A stretch of 64,000 nucleotides of DNA from Gonatopus flavifemur (Eukaryota; Arthropoda; Insecta; Hymenoptera; Dryinidae). Within the stretch, counting starts at the first letter, position 1, and every line of letters starts with the position of its first letter. The DNA lies in assembly GCA_018340375.1 (NCBI GenBank), contig JAFFJZ010000008.1, forward strand, positions 496,001 to 560,000. Direction: 5' to 3'. The position numbers and the translations under genes were made by a program. Positions 49,364-59,499 of the stretch are shown here, in pieces. The notes beneath the pieces were generated by a model. It saw only the letters and a list, made by a program, of their open reading frames with translations. It made no database searches and was not told the origin of the DNA.

Positions 49364-49642
49364 ATGGAACCTGACAAAATTGCTGAAATTTGTAAGCGTC
49401 CTAGATCGTATGAAATTGAACTCGGTACGGGTAAGAAAATAGAAAAGAATAGGATACACTCATACGAATTTCCGAATAGTTCTGAAGAGAATGAGAAGTC
49501 AGATACGGTAAAATGCGATAGTAATATGAGTCCGGAAAGAAAGAAGGATCACTGTATCTCACGACAAGGAGAGAATGCTGAGAATGTCGAAGTACATGAA
49601 AATGTACGGAAGATACGGTGGTATCGTCACCAAAAATTGTAA
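49364..49642 (+). CDS. Hypothetical charged protein or first exon
   Basis: The ATG-initiated frame of 92 codons is rich in Glu, Lys, Asn and Ser (SEENEKSDTVKCDSN, ENVEVHENVRK). A donor at ACGG|GTAAGA (near 49430, phase 1) would splice in phase to the PLA2 exon at 51371, but the resulting N-terminus has no signal peptide. Function unknown. Confidence 0.25.
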   Translation: MEPDKIAEICKRPRSYEIELGTGKKIEKNRIHSYEFPNSSEENEKSDTVKCDSNMSPERKKDHCISRQGENAENVEVHENVRKIRWYRHQKL

Positions 49643-50054
49643 CGCGCAGAGGTAGAATGATGAAAATACCATCGTATTCAAGAGATTTTGTAACATAGGC
49701 TTAAGCGATATGAAATCCTTATATCAAAGCTGTATTAGAAGTTCTTGTATTAGAGTTATCTTAAATTTTGTATTGAAGTTTGAGAAAAGAACCATGTTAG
49801 TAGTCAAGTCATATTGAATCCCTGTAATGCAGACCTGAGAATATTCAAGATTCTATTGTAACAGAGGAGATGTCAGGGATAAAAGCTATAGCTCTTTATG
49901 GTAGAGGGCAGGACAGGTGAAGAGAGGACACGGGCAGTATGAGTTGAGACGCCATCAAGACTGGTTGTAACTTGGAGATCTTAAAATAAAAAGCATTAAT
50001 CTAACGCGTTCATAAGATTTTATTCATTATAACCTCATCACGACTTGACACTCA

Positions 50055-50800
50055 GGAAAAAATTCTGGTTCTGTGCCTGTTTATCTGTCTGTCTGTCTGC
50101 CTACCTGTTTGTTTGTCTGTATGGATGTGTGTGGTCCTTGGGAGAAATTGCAAACGAAAATATATCCTATTGCTCTTATCCGATTGCAATTAAATTCATA
50201 CCATGTTTCAGTTACGATCTCATGGTGGTCCCATGTGAGTTTCATCCCAAACGATTGAGGGATGTGGAAAAAACGTTATTAGCAATTTTCAATGTTCGAC
50301 GATATTTCCAAAGCATGCTTTCCCTGTGTCTGTATTATCCAAATGCCATGGAACTCTGAGCACAATCAATCAATGGGGTGTAAATTGTGTGAGATAAGGT
50401 TCAGGCGAATCAAAATTGAAAGGAGAAGAGGGTTAGCAATGAACTTGAAGAGAGAATTCGGAAATCTCGTGAATGCCGCTATTATGCGGATATCTTCCGT
50501 TCCCACCGTCCAATCCTCATGAAATTCCTACCACAATTATATGCAGTGTTAATAGTAGTCCCATATAAGTTTGAACCAAATGCTCACAGGAGAACGGCAG
50601 AGGGAAAAGGAATATGTCATCAAAAATTGTGATTTTATCACCGTTCATATCTATGTTTCTGATCATGTAATTGCAATTGAACTTATACCAGGTTTCAGTC
50701 GCAATTTTATAGCGGTTCCATACGGAGTGTCATTTCAATTAGTTGAGAGATGTGGAAACAATGTTTCGCAATCCGCAATATTTAACATTGTTTTCAGAAA
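50055..50800 (+). repeat. CTGTCTGT-headed dispersed repeat, two tandem modules
   Basis: CTGTCTGTCTGTCTGCC, then CCGATTGCAATTAAATTCAT (50180), GTGGTCCCATGTGAGTTTCA and GAGGGATGTGGAAAAAA. A second module follows from about 50475 (TCTTCCGTTCCCACCGTCCA, GTAGTCCCATATAAGTTTGA, then ATTGCAATTGAACTTATACC). The open frames in this interval are by-products of the repeat. Confidence 0.6.
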
Positions 50801-51370
50801 CGAGTAAGCTTTGTGCGTATGAATTGGCAGAGTTTTTTGGATCATATACTCGCCACATCAATGAAATTCTCAAAAGCATACTCATTCGCGTTCCCATCCC
50901 ATCTCCGTAGGCTCTACGTCGGTAATGTTTCGGTCCGTGCAATTTATGTTGAAGCGACGGAGAGATCCGTGGATGTCTGGTATCAAGGATGCTAGCAAGA
51001 AGAGTGAAGTCTTTCACTCCAAATATTTTTTTGAATCATGTTGTGAAATTTTTCCATATTCCTATTGAGTTCGTGCTTTCGTTCGCTTGCGTTCGCTCTC
51101 ATTTGAATATTCATCATTTAAAATGTAATACATGTATTGTTCCAATCCACAATTCCACTGGCACTGGACCATTGCTTATAACGAGTATTGGTAGCAGAAA
51201 TTTGCAAGTACCAGGAGTCGGGACTTATCGTTCGGACCAAGTGAAAAGAGATTAGGGGGAATGGCTTATAACAGATCAGTTGATAATCAGAATACTTGTA
51301 ATTTCCTCAAGAACTTTCTTTTGTGCACGTTTTCCTTCGAACGCGCTATTGATTTATTTTGTACTTTCAG

Positions 51371-51858
51371 ATATGACGAGGGTGGCTGATGTCAAAATAT
51401 ACACTTATGATCAGTTGCGTGAGACTGAACATCATATAAACTTGCATAGGAGAATGTGGAATGAATGGAAACGAGATATATATATTGGACATGGTGGTGA
51501 TCCTTGGGGTTCATCGTTATTAAAAGATGAGAATTCAGAAATTTTCCTGTCAGCACAATCAAACAATACATCAAGTGAAAGTGAGAATCAAACACAGTGA
51601 GTGATAAATTTTGCCTATCATTTGCAATGGTATGAGCTATAAGATTGTGGCATATACATTATAGTATCTATTCGTATTGTTTCAGAATTCATCATCCCAT
51701 ATCTCATCCAAATCATGGAAGATTCAAAAGAGGAGTAAAAAATTTATATAATATGGTTGTTTGTGCGACTGGATGTAATCCTCTGGCGTACAAGGGATAC
51801 GGTTGTTATTGTGGATTTTTAGGATCTGGCTTCATTATAGATGGGATTGATCGGTATT
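51371..51858 (+). CDS. Secreted phospholipase A2, partial (two exons)
   Basis: Exon A, 51371-51596, after TTGTACTTTCAG (phase 1): DMTRVADVKIYTYDQLRETE, then HLNLHRR-like and DPWGSSLLKDENSE. Donor ACACA|GTGAGT, phase 2. Exon B, 51687 to about 51854, after TATTGTTTCAG: GRFKRGVKNLYNMVVCATGC then YKGYGCYCGFLGSG and IDGIDR. This is the N-terminal half of a secreted PLA2: the calcium-binding loop YGCYCGxxGxG, with Leu where Gly is usual in the CGxGG core. It should be followed by CCxxHDxCY with the catalytic His-Asp. The donor GATCG|GTATTG is in phase for that, but the exon with HD was not found. The enzyme hydrolyses the sn-2 ester of phospholipids. The signal-peptide exon is not identified. Confidence 0.7.
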
Positions 51859-51859
51859 G

Positions 51860-52360
51860 AAACATGATTGGAATTTGAATCGTTTATTGCAACGAAATTC
51901 AAAGTGCAGCTAACGAAAAATATGTTTTATGAATGTTGCGATTGTAAAATTCATGTTTACAGACATAACATTTCGTTTAGAAACGGTATTAAAAGTTCTC
52001 GAATGAAGCTGCAAATGTGTAGGTATGTACACATGTAGCGTACAGGTCTATCCTCAGCACAAAAAACTTTGCGCCCAACTTTCGTACCAAAAATCAGTTG
52101 CTGTGAAATGTGAAAAATATCAAAGCATGGTGCTTACTTGGGATTGTACTGCGAATATAAATTTAGCAGTCACGTTATTCTTCATTCCATGAAAATTTCC
52201 TCAAATATATGAGACGATTTGACATTCCTTCAGCACTATATTTATTTGGGGAATATAATATCTTAAGATTATAGCTTAATGTTACATTTCGAAGTGAAAA
52301 TCTGTTCATTTTCATATGCAGAATATCAAAAGATTCCCGAAAAGATTATTTGAATCAATC
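51860..52360. other. No gene recognised
   Basis: AT-rich spacer or PLA2 intron. No HDxCY-type exon on the plus strand. Confidence 0.3.
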
Positions 52361-52544
52361 AATGTACTCTCTAAATTACGAAGAGTGACATTTCCACTCG
52401 AATGAGATGATAGGTCCGTCCTAGCTGCTTGAAGAGTGAATTTTCACTTCAAAAGAGGAGGACTTCAACCTTCAGGCAGCCAGAAGGAAACCTATTCTTC
52501 CGTTCTAATGAAATTCTCACTCTTCCATATTCAGAGAGTACATT
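52361..52544. repeat. Inverted-repeat element with GAAGAGTGA arms
   Basis: AATGTACTCTCTAAATTACG and the complement of AATGTACTCTCTGAATATGG. GAAGAGTGA and its complement occur repeatedly inside. Non-coding. Confidence 0.6.
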
Positions 52545-52569
52545 AATATATGACACTTCCTAGTAAAAT

Positions 52570-52678
52570 CTCACATAGCACCACATTCCCAAAAGAATTC
52601 TCAAAGAATTCATAAAGAACACAATCAGTTCAATAAGGATTCCTCATGGATTCCTCTGGGACCGTGGTGCTGTGTGAT
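52570..52678. repeat. CACATAGCAC-ended element with AGAATTCT words
   Basis: TCACATAGCACCACATTCCC and the complement of TCACACAGCACCACGGTCCC. The short interior carries AGAATTCT and GGATTCCT words. It resembles the ends at 25231 and 24077. Confidence 0.6.
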
Positions 52679-52689
52679 ATTGATTACAT

Positions 52690-53640
52690 TGAATCAACAC
52701 CGTGGTTTTATGGTGTGTTTGTGAATTTTTCACACCATGATTGATATACAAACTGTATCTAGGGATATTGCACTCGTTTTACACCAAGTGATAATTCTGA
52801 ATATTTTCAGTTTGGGTATAGATACATCGAATTTCCAACAGATTCATACTCAATTCCTACTGAAAAGATACTAGAAAATATGTGTGTGAAAATGCAATAA
52901 GTTTTTACACAAAAAATACACCGAAATCATACCTATTAGAAGTCAACTGAATTTATACTGAGATGATGACATATCAGATTTTTTTGAGGGGTACCGAATT
53001 TGCCTGGATTGTGGTTCCATGGAAATGCATGGAAAAATCTCTCAGAATACACGAATGTCACCCGAAAGTACAGTAGGTTCGTTTTACTCCAAAATTACAC
53101 CAAGATTGAATTTATTGATATTCAACCAATGTATTCTTGTTGTAGGTTTGGTATGTAACATGTATGTAGTACTCCAAAATTACACCAAAATTGAATATCA
53201 ATAAATTCAATCTTGGTGTAATTTTGGAGTACAAAAGTCATGTCACTATCTAATTTGAATTGGTTTGATTTTTGTATAATTCAAGTGTACGTTAGATAAT
53301 AAGCGCTTGGCATCATAAAAATTTGGAATTGATGTAAATTTAGTAGTTGTTAACTATGTAGGAAATTGGTTTACAGTAAAAAAATTCACAAATGATTCCC
53401 AGTAGATTTCCTGAGTTTGATTCCCCGACACACCTAATTTCCGGACTAATATTCTTTCCGAATATCATTTCCCGAATCAGAATTCCCGAAAGTACAAATC
53501 CTGACATCAATATTTGAATCATAATAATCATTGGTACTACCTTCAGTCAAATAAAGTTTATATATACAAACCCTGGCATGATATTGTATACGTGGGAAAA
53601 TTTGACAAAGGTTCTATCACATAAAAATAATCACACGAGA
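52690..53640. repeat. Short repeats, including a 53085-53233 hairpin
   Basis: At 53085-53125 TACTCCAAAATTACACCAAG mirrors CTTGGTGTAATTTTGGAGTA ending at 53233, and a third direct copy begins at 53169. At 53395-53505 TTTCCCGAATC-like words are repeated, the complement of the TCGGGAAAA words at 54985-55110. No gene. Confidence 0.5.
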
Positions 53641-54410
53641 TCACATAACAATGTTATATGCTATTGTTCTTAAGCATCGTAATATATTGCCGTCATCTTT
53701 ATAATGTTGATATGTCAGTGTTATGAATTGCAATCGCTTTTGAGTTTCCAACCATTTTTTCTTCGGAGCACTTTTAACAGATCTGTCTAAACTTAACTCA
53801 ACAATCATTCGTTCAGTATCGGCTTGCTCTGTTTGTAACTCTCGAAGAGCTGAGTACATGTCTGGGTGATGTTTGCCAAGAAGAAGACGAAATCGGTTGT
53901 GGCAACCCCTTGCTTACATGATTCGTTTTTTGAGTCCCGTCATATGCAAGCCAAAGTGTTATTGAATCAATGTGGAATAACACCTAAATTTGCAAGCGAC
54001 GTAGGATTTGGAGGTAAATCACGGCGTCGATGACTTCGCATTGATTTGGCAAAATTGGTTCGCTCCGGAAGTTGAGATAGTACCTATTCAGCAACATTTC
54101 CAAGTTTTGTGCGTAAAATGTGAGCTGTTGGGAGTTCAGGGTGATTAGCTGCTGCACGCTTTAATCGGCTCTTCACGACTTCAGGTTCACACTCTTCATG
54201 GTTTGGGGGATGCTCATGAGGAGATTGCTCCGGTCCTCTTAGTACAATAACCTCGTCACCGTTTTGCACTGTCACAGCTTCCGCTTTGCATTGCGTTCCT
54301 CACAAGCGGTTGCAATCCCAATAAAATTTATTATTACGCTCTCGAGATTTTGGATAAACATATCTATCCACTATTAGTTTGTTGTCTACTATTTTTGTAA
54401 TGTACTCCAT
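53641..54410 (-). pseudogene. Mutator-like (MULE) transposase with FLYWCH finger, deleted
   Basis: Minus strand from ATG 54410: LIVDRYVYPKSRERNNKFYW, CNRL-stop-GTQCKAEAVT (a FLYWCH-type zinc finger with CxxxxxxxCxxx), then HEHPPNHEECEPEVVKSRLK and LSQLPERTNFAKSMRSHRRR with DLPPNPTSL, typical of the MULE N-terminus. After a junction near 53900, LRELQTEQADTERMIVELSL and KKWLETQKRLQFI match the MULE C-terminal tail. The central DDE transposase domain is missing and stops are present, so this is an internally deleted relic. Confidence 0.68.
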
Positions 54411-54429
54411 AATTGAGTGAAGGGGATAC

Positions 54430-54616
54430 TAGCGGCGTGGCAGCAACCGAATCGTTTATGACAAACTACAGCCAAACGCTTCATTTTAATCAAAATATTG
54501 CTCTGTACAGCACCTCTCTAATTCAAGTAGAAGTGCTGTGAAGAGCGATATTTGAATTGACATGACGTGTTAGCCCGTAGTTTGTTATGAATGATTTGGC
54601 TGCTGCCACGCCGCTA
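54430..54616. repeat. Hairpin element, AGCGGCGTGGCAGC ends
   Basis: AGCGGCGTGGCAGCAACCGA and the complement of AGCGGCGTGGCAGCAGCCAA. The arms continue through AACAAACTAC and GAGCAATATTTTG-like sequence. It lies immediately beside the MULE start and may be a MITE. Confidence 0.65.
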
Positions 54617-54829
54617 CACGGAAAAAGAAGTATCGTTCTCATAACGATACGGGATCGTTGTCATGACTGTCTCAAGTATCGTTGCCATGACGAAACAAAT
54701 CCTTCGAAGAACGATATAGATGGTTAGCCTAAACCATCTATATCGTTACCATAGCGATACAATACCGCCACTCACACTTCTCCTTCTGACTATACTTCAA
54801 ATCACGATAACCATACTTTTTTTTCCATG
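54617..54829. mobile_element. CACGG-ended element with TATCGTT/AACGATA words
   Basis: CACGGAAAAAGAAGTATCG at the left and the complement of CATGGAAAAAAAAGTATGG at the right, with TA on both flanks. The body alternates ATCGTT...CATAACGAT words, with a central CGATATAGATGGTT / AACCATCTATATCG hairpin. Confidence 0.62.
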
Positions 54830-55450
54830 TAGTATCACCTTGATAGAGATAAAAAAGAAGACAAACGTGATGCGCGGATCTGTAATGTGTGAAGGAGATT
54901 ACATGTGAAGAATAATGTGTTGGTTGGTTTCTATGGAGACCAAATAGAATGTTATAAAAAGAGAACAGCATAAAAAAACATAGAAAAACGATTCGGGAAT
55001 ATCACCGTCGGGAAATTGAAATCGGGAAAAGTATATATGTCGGGAAAATGTGTTTGTCGAGAAAATGTTTTTGGAATTGTTGATTCGGGAAAACGTGCGG
55101 CAACGTTCACAAATACACCGTGTATTCATGGTGAGATCCAAAACCCCACTGATTTTCCACTTGACTTGCACGGATACCAAATTTATACCAACAAAACACG
55201 GTGTAACATTTTCATTAGGGTTATCATCGGGTAATCAGGGTAAATTATCGTATAATTTGGACAAATCTACATTTATTCCTTTTGCAATGACAAGTAGTAG
55301 TCGATCTAACGTGATGGTCCAATCAAGGTAACCCTTCCCTACGTTCGTATATTCAATTACGTATGTTCGATGAATGTACATTGCACATATAAAAACGGTT
55401 CTATTGGAATGTGCATAGAATATATTCCAAATTTTTGTTGAACTTTTGTC
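54830..55450. other. Spacer with TCGGGAAAA minisatellite and an element end
   Basis: 54985-55110 has about six TCGGGAAAA/ATCGGGAAA units. Near 55318-55341 GGTCCAATCAAGGTAACCCT then TCCC and TA matches the right end of the GGGGAGAGTTGCC element at 46448; the left partner was not found. No gene. Confidence 0.4.
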
Positions 55451-55451
55451 G

Positions 55452-55703
55452 CACTGAAAAAAAAATTTATTGCAGTCAAATAAATATTTATTTGTCCTGT
55501 ACCAAAGAAATATTTATTAGAATTAACAAAATATTCTTTGGGACCAAAATAATTTATTGGAATTACATAGATGGTTTTAATCGTTTATTCGATTCCAATA
55601 AATTATTTTGGTTCCAAAGAATATTTTGTTAATTCTAATAAATATTTCTTTGGTACAGGACAAATAAATATTTATTTGACTGGAATAATTTTTTTTTTCA
55701 GTG
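55452..55703. mobile_element. CACTGAAAA-ended 252-bp near-perfect hairpin
   Basis: The arms of about 115 bp are almost exact reverse complements, e.g. AAATAAATATTTATTTGTCC, GTACCAAAGAAATATTTATT and CCAAAATAATTTATTGGAAT on the left with their mirrors on the right. CG lies on both flanks (55450-51, 55704-05). Open frames at 55411-55807 are by-products. Confidence 0.82.
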
Positions 55704-56380
55704 CGTATATTCTTATGCTGTTATTTAAAAAGAAACTGATCAAATCAAAGGATTCGATATTCACCCATCCAAAGGCTAAACGTCGATATGATATCAAATT
55801 GATGTGATATCTAACTGATCGATTTTTTTGAATTCTGATTCGCTAACGATATGCTACACTGAGAAGAAAGATAGTCAACTACGCACAACGATTGGATGCG
55901 TCCTACTCACGAAGGAAGATATAAGGAGACACATCTCTTACGGGATTCAATCGAAAAAGTGACACATTTTTTTGAGAAATAATACAACCCAAGTAGCACC
56001 CGAACGCTGTATACGTACTATGAACGTTCATAGTATATTTAGATATACTATGAACGTGCATAGCACGTATACCCCTAGCAAGTTCGTGATACGTATCTCT
56101 TAGGTATATCTCAGGTATCGATGAGGTTTCGTATCTTTGAGGTATCATAGCAGTATACTTGAAGTATTTATACTCAATTGCAACCTCGATAATACGTTTC
56201 ATATGGTTAAAAATGATACCCCAAGGATACTAGAATGAAACGTAACGTATCAGTATAGGATACGGAAATGTAACATTGCTCTCAATAGGGTGTCTGGTGT
56301 CTGGAAATTCTACCAGAATTGTTCAACCACAAATTCGCGTTGAATAGAATGATCGGTTAGACGCATAGAATTTCCAGGTG
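55704..56380. repeat. CCCAAGTAG end and GTATACGTA words
   Basis: CCCAAGTAGCACCCGAACG at 55988, preceded by AA, is followed by CTATGAACGTTCATAG and TATACGTA-type palindromes and then by GATACGTATC/GAGGTATC words to about 56270. The right terminus was not located. Confidence 0.4.
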
Positions 56381-57206
56381 CCCTGGTTAAAAGGTCCGAT
56401 AGAAACCGATAAAAACCGATTCAAAATTAATCGGAATGAATAGGGTCAATCGAAGAGGCTCAACTACCGATTCAAGATGAATAGGAATTAATTGGAACGT
56501 GGTATATATAGGATTGAATCGAGGATTTATCGATAGAAAAATATTTGTTTTATTGGAATTAATATGACTCTCAGTAATCAATCGGTTTGTATGAGAGATA
56601 TCTGATTGAGAATTTGAAAATTTCTCCATTTCATGAGGCAAATGGTTTTTATCGGAAATTTCCATGACCTAAAGCTATTGGAACCGATCGTAAATATTAC
56701 GTAATGGGAAATTTAATCGGTTTTTATGAAGAATGTCCAATTCGATTAGAGTTCGTACAGATTTGATCGTTCTGTAGTTTTTATTGAATTTTATTGAAAA
56801 ATATTTCACTGATATCAATTAGAATTTTAATGATCGATAAAATACCTATTTAATCAAATAAGAAACATTTTATTGTCATCAATTGGAATTTTTATTATCG
56901 ATAAAATACCAATTGGATCCCATTGAAAAACGTTTTACTGGGATCAATTAGAATTTTCATGATTGATAAAACTCCGAATGAATCAAATTGAAAAATATTG
57001 TATTGGTATCAACCGGAATTTTTACTATTGATAAAATACCAATTGGATCCCATTGAAAAATATTTGACTGGTATCAAATAAAATTTTCATGATTAATAAA
57101 ATACCGATTCAATCCAATTAAAAAATATTTTATTAGTATTAATCGGAATTTTTTATCAACCATCAAATACCCATTGAACCCAATTAGAAAATATTTTCTC
57201 GGTATC
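56381..57206. repeat. ACCGAT-word array, period about 60 bp
   Basis: It begins CCCTGGTTAAAAGGTCCG, the terminus also seen at about 26877. The first 370 bp carry ACCGATA/ATCGGAAT words. From about 56760 a unit of 58-66 bp recurs about seven times, of the form AAAATACCGATTGAATCCAA, TTGAAAAATATTTTATTGG and TATCAATCGGAATTTTCAT. It stops at the hairpin at 57207. Confidence 0.55.
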
Positions 57207-57515
57207 ATTGATAAAGGATTGTAGTAGAACCACGAAGTAAGATTAGGGAAGAGAACAATCTTCGTACAACTAACCTGGCACATTGTTTTGGGAAATGATA
57301 CAAGTCAAATATCGCCCCTCGTGGCTCTGTTGTTTCAGGTAATACGACGAAAATATATATGATGTATATTTTCGTCGCATTACTTGAAACAACAGAGCCA
57401 CGAGGGGCGATATTTGACTTGTATCATTTCCCAAAACAATGTGCCAGGTTAGTTGTACGAAGATTGTTCTCTTCCCTAATCTTACTTCGTGGTTCTACTA
57501 CAATCCTTTATCAAT
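57207..57515. mobile_element. 309-bp near-perfect hairpin
   Basis: The arms of about 145 bp are almost identical in reverse complement: ATTGATAAAGGATTGTAGTA and ACCTGGCACATTGTTTTGGG on the left and their mirrors on the right, with a TATGATG loop near 57358. Flanks are TC on both sides. The two arms encode the same short peptide (MCQVSCTKIVLFPN) on opposite strands, which simply reflects the palindrome. Confidence 0.85.
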
Positions 57516-57721
57516 TCAATTGAAGGTCTGGCTGCACAGGCTACGCAACTGCAAGACCGCAATGCGCAGATCTCATATCCACTTCCCACGCATTGCGCTT
57601 CTGTGTTTGCGTGAACTGTTTCGAAAGACTTTCAAATACAAGTTTCGTTCAATTATGCGTAGTTGTGTCAACTACGAATCGAGTTGAATCGAACAATTAT
57701 TGGAGTTGAACATGTCCAACT

Positions 57722-57892
57722 CCCTGGTGGAAATTCCAATTTTGAGAGTTTTTCAGGAATGCTCAGAATATTTTCAGAGATTTTCAAAATTATTCTCAAT
57801 TTCATAGAGACTTGCAAAGATCTACAGAGAATGTTCGAATTCTAAGAGTTTTCCAGAGATTCTCAGAAATTCTCAGAGAAATATTTCCACCA
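57722..57892. repeat. CCCTGGTGG-ended CTCAGA-word element
   Basis: It starts CCCTGGTGGAAATTCC and ends AAATATTTCCACCAG. The body matches 1395-1533 over about 130 bp. Words CTCAGA/TCTCAGAAATT dominate. Confidence 0.55.
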
Positions 57893-58281
57893 GAGCTGTC
57901 TTGCGTAGTTGTGTCCACTATTCCTGCTTCTCAGTGTACTAAACATAAATTTGATGGAGTGTCTTGCATTTCTATAAACTTATACTGACATGTTAATTTG
58001 GATTCATACTGTTATATGTATATTCACTTCCACATTATAATTTTTTATCATTCCAATGTGATGATTTTCGTAAATAAGGAAACAGAGCTCATATGATTAG
58101 ATTTGTCATGATGAAGGAAAAAGAATTAACTCAGTTTGATTGTTTTTTATTAAATATAATATGATTGATCGATTTCGAAAAATATTAGATGTATTGGATA
58201 TGGACATGGCATATAGTTATTTTACAAGATAATACTGTTCATAGTATCAAACAAATTACAAATATTGGAGAAAGTTACTAC
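57893..58281. other. No gene recognised
   Basis: AT-rich spacer, perhaps the 3' part of the hAT element whose tail lies next to it. Confidence 0.25.
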
Positions 58282-58765
58282 TTAATTCTTTGAAAGCCAA
58301 TCTTGCATTGACAGAGAACATAAAAAAAGCAACTGTTGAAAATGTTCTGATGATAGACGATTACGATTTTCAGTTAATATAAGGCCGGCTTGAGAAAATA
58401 GGCGTTCAGAAGGAACTGAAGTCGCAATCACAGTGAGGTATCGTTTAGCTATATCTGCCAAACTAGAACCACAATGTTGATTCCAAAATTCTATTGGATT
58501 TTATTCTTTATCTATTGAAGGTTGTTTGAGATAATATCTAAATTCTCCCGGCATTTCAGTGAGATTTTGATTCAATTGTTGATTCTTTGTATGAATTTTG
58601 ATCAACTTGTCCTGATGAGACCAGAAAGTTTCGGTAGTTGCAGATTTTGGAGGACTGGTTCATTCATTTTGTAAGATTGTAGATTTGACTATGACAGTGT
58701 TCAAATGATGAGTTATTTTATTGCCTGCATTAGGACAAGCGATTTGATCGCTTATCTTATTGACT
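58282..58765 (-). pseudogene. hAT transposase C-terminal dimerisation region
   Basis: The minus strand reads DQIACPNAGNKITHH, (stop) PPKSATTETFWSHQDKL, EMPGEFRYYLKQPSIDKE (stop) NPIEFWNQH. Then follow SLADIAKRYLTVIATSVPSE, RLFSQAGLILTENRNRLSSE and FQQLLFLCSLSMQDW, ending TAA. ATSVPSERLFSxAG...RxRL is the hallmark of the hAT C-terminal dimerisation domain (BED-finger transposases). Two in-frame stops show it is dead. The rest of the gene is not visible to the right. Confidence 0.82.
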
Positions 58766-59480
58766 AGTGAGTCGCATGGTGCACATGAATAGAATTAACC
58801 GGGACATTTGCACTTACCAGGGGCGTACATGTGACGTTCTTGGGACATCCTCAGACGTTATTTGCACGTTCTGTGTGTAACCAAACACGTTTCTGAACGT
58901 TCAAAAGACCTGCCGGCGCTGTATGGGTATATTCTTCGGGTATTTGCGAGTTCTCTAAGTACTCTGTAGGTATTCAGTCAGATACTTTCGATAGTCTTGA
59001 AGAATTCTTTTCGAGGATTCGTAATTTTCTTCAAATTCTCATAGAGCTTCTTGTGCCACCTGCCTACACAGCACCAGAGCTCAGAAAGAGTGCATAATGA
59101 ATTCATGTGGCACCAGAATAATTTAAAATGAGTGCATTGAGAACTCTCTCTGATTTGTGGGTGGAATCATAATAATTGGGAAGCAACGGCGACCGCGAAG
59201 CGCTCATCGGTACTAGTACAAATAAAACGAATTTTCATCAATATTTACAACATAAATTATTTATATTAGTATGTATTGGGAGTTGGGTTATCGATAGAAA
59301 ATATCGATATTTTCTCTCAAAAATATCGATATCCCCAGTTATCGATAAATATTGCGCATCACTAGCATACATCACCGAATTTTCACTTCCATGTTCCTTA
59401 TATATAAGGAAATACAAGTATTGTGATAGGGTCAAAGATCGATGATGCAGAAGGGGATATTCCACCTCTGCCAAACGCTT
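58766..59480. repeat. Word repeats, no gene
   Basis: 58815-58905 carries ACGTTC/AACGTT words beginning at ACCAGGGGCG. 59065-59135 carries CACAGCACCAGAGCTC and TGAATTCA words. 59286-59364 is a TATCGATA-word copy ending GCGCATCACTA. Confidence 0.4.
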
Positions 59481-59499
59481 CAGAACGTCGCAAAAACGC

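Noticed and set aside
50045..51017. Open frames of 61-104 codons
   Set aside because: They lie in the CTGTCTGT-headed repeat and differ between its copies.
57074..57687. Identical peptide start MCQVSCTKIVLFPN on both strands
   Set aside because: It is the two arms of the palindrome 57207-57515 read in opposite directions, not a duplicated gene.
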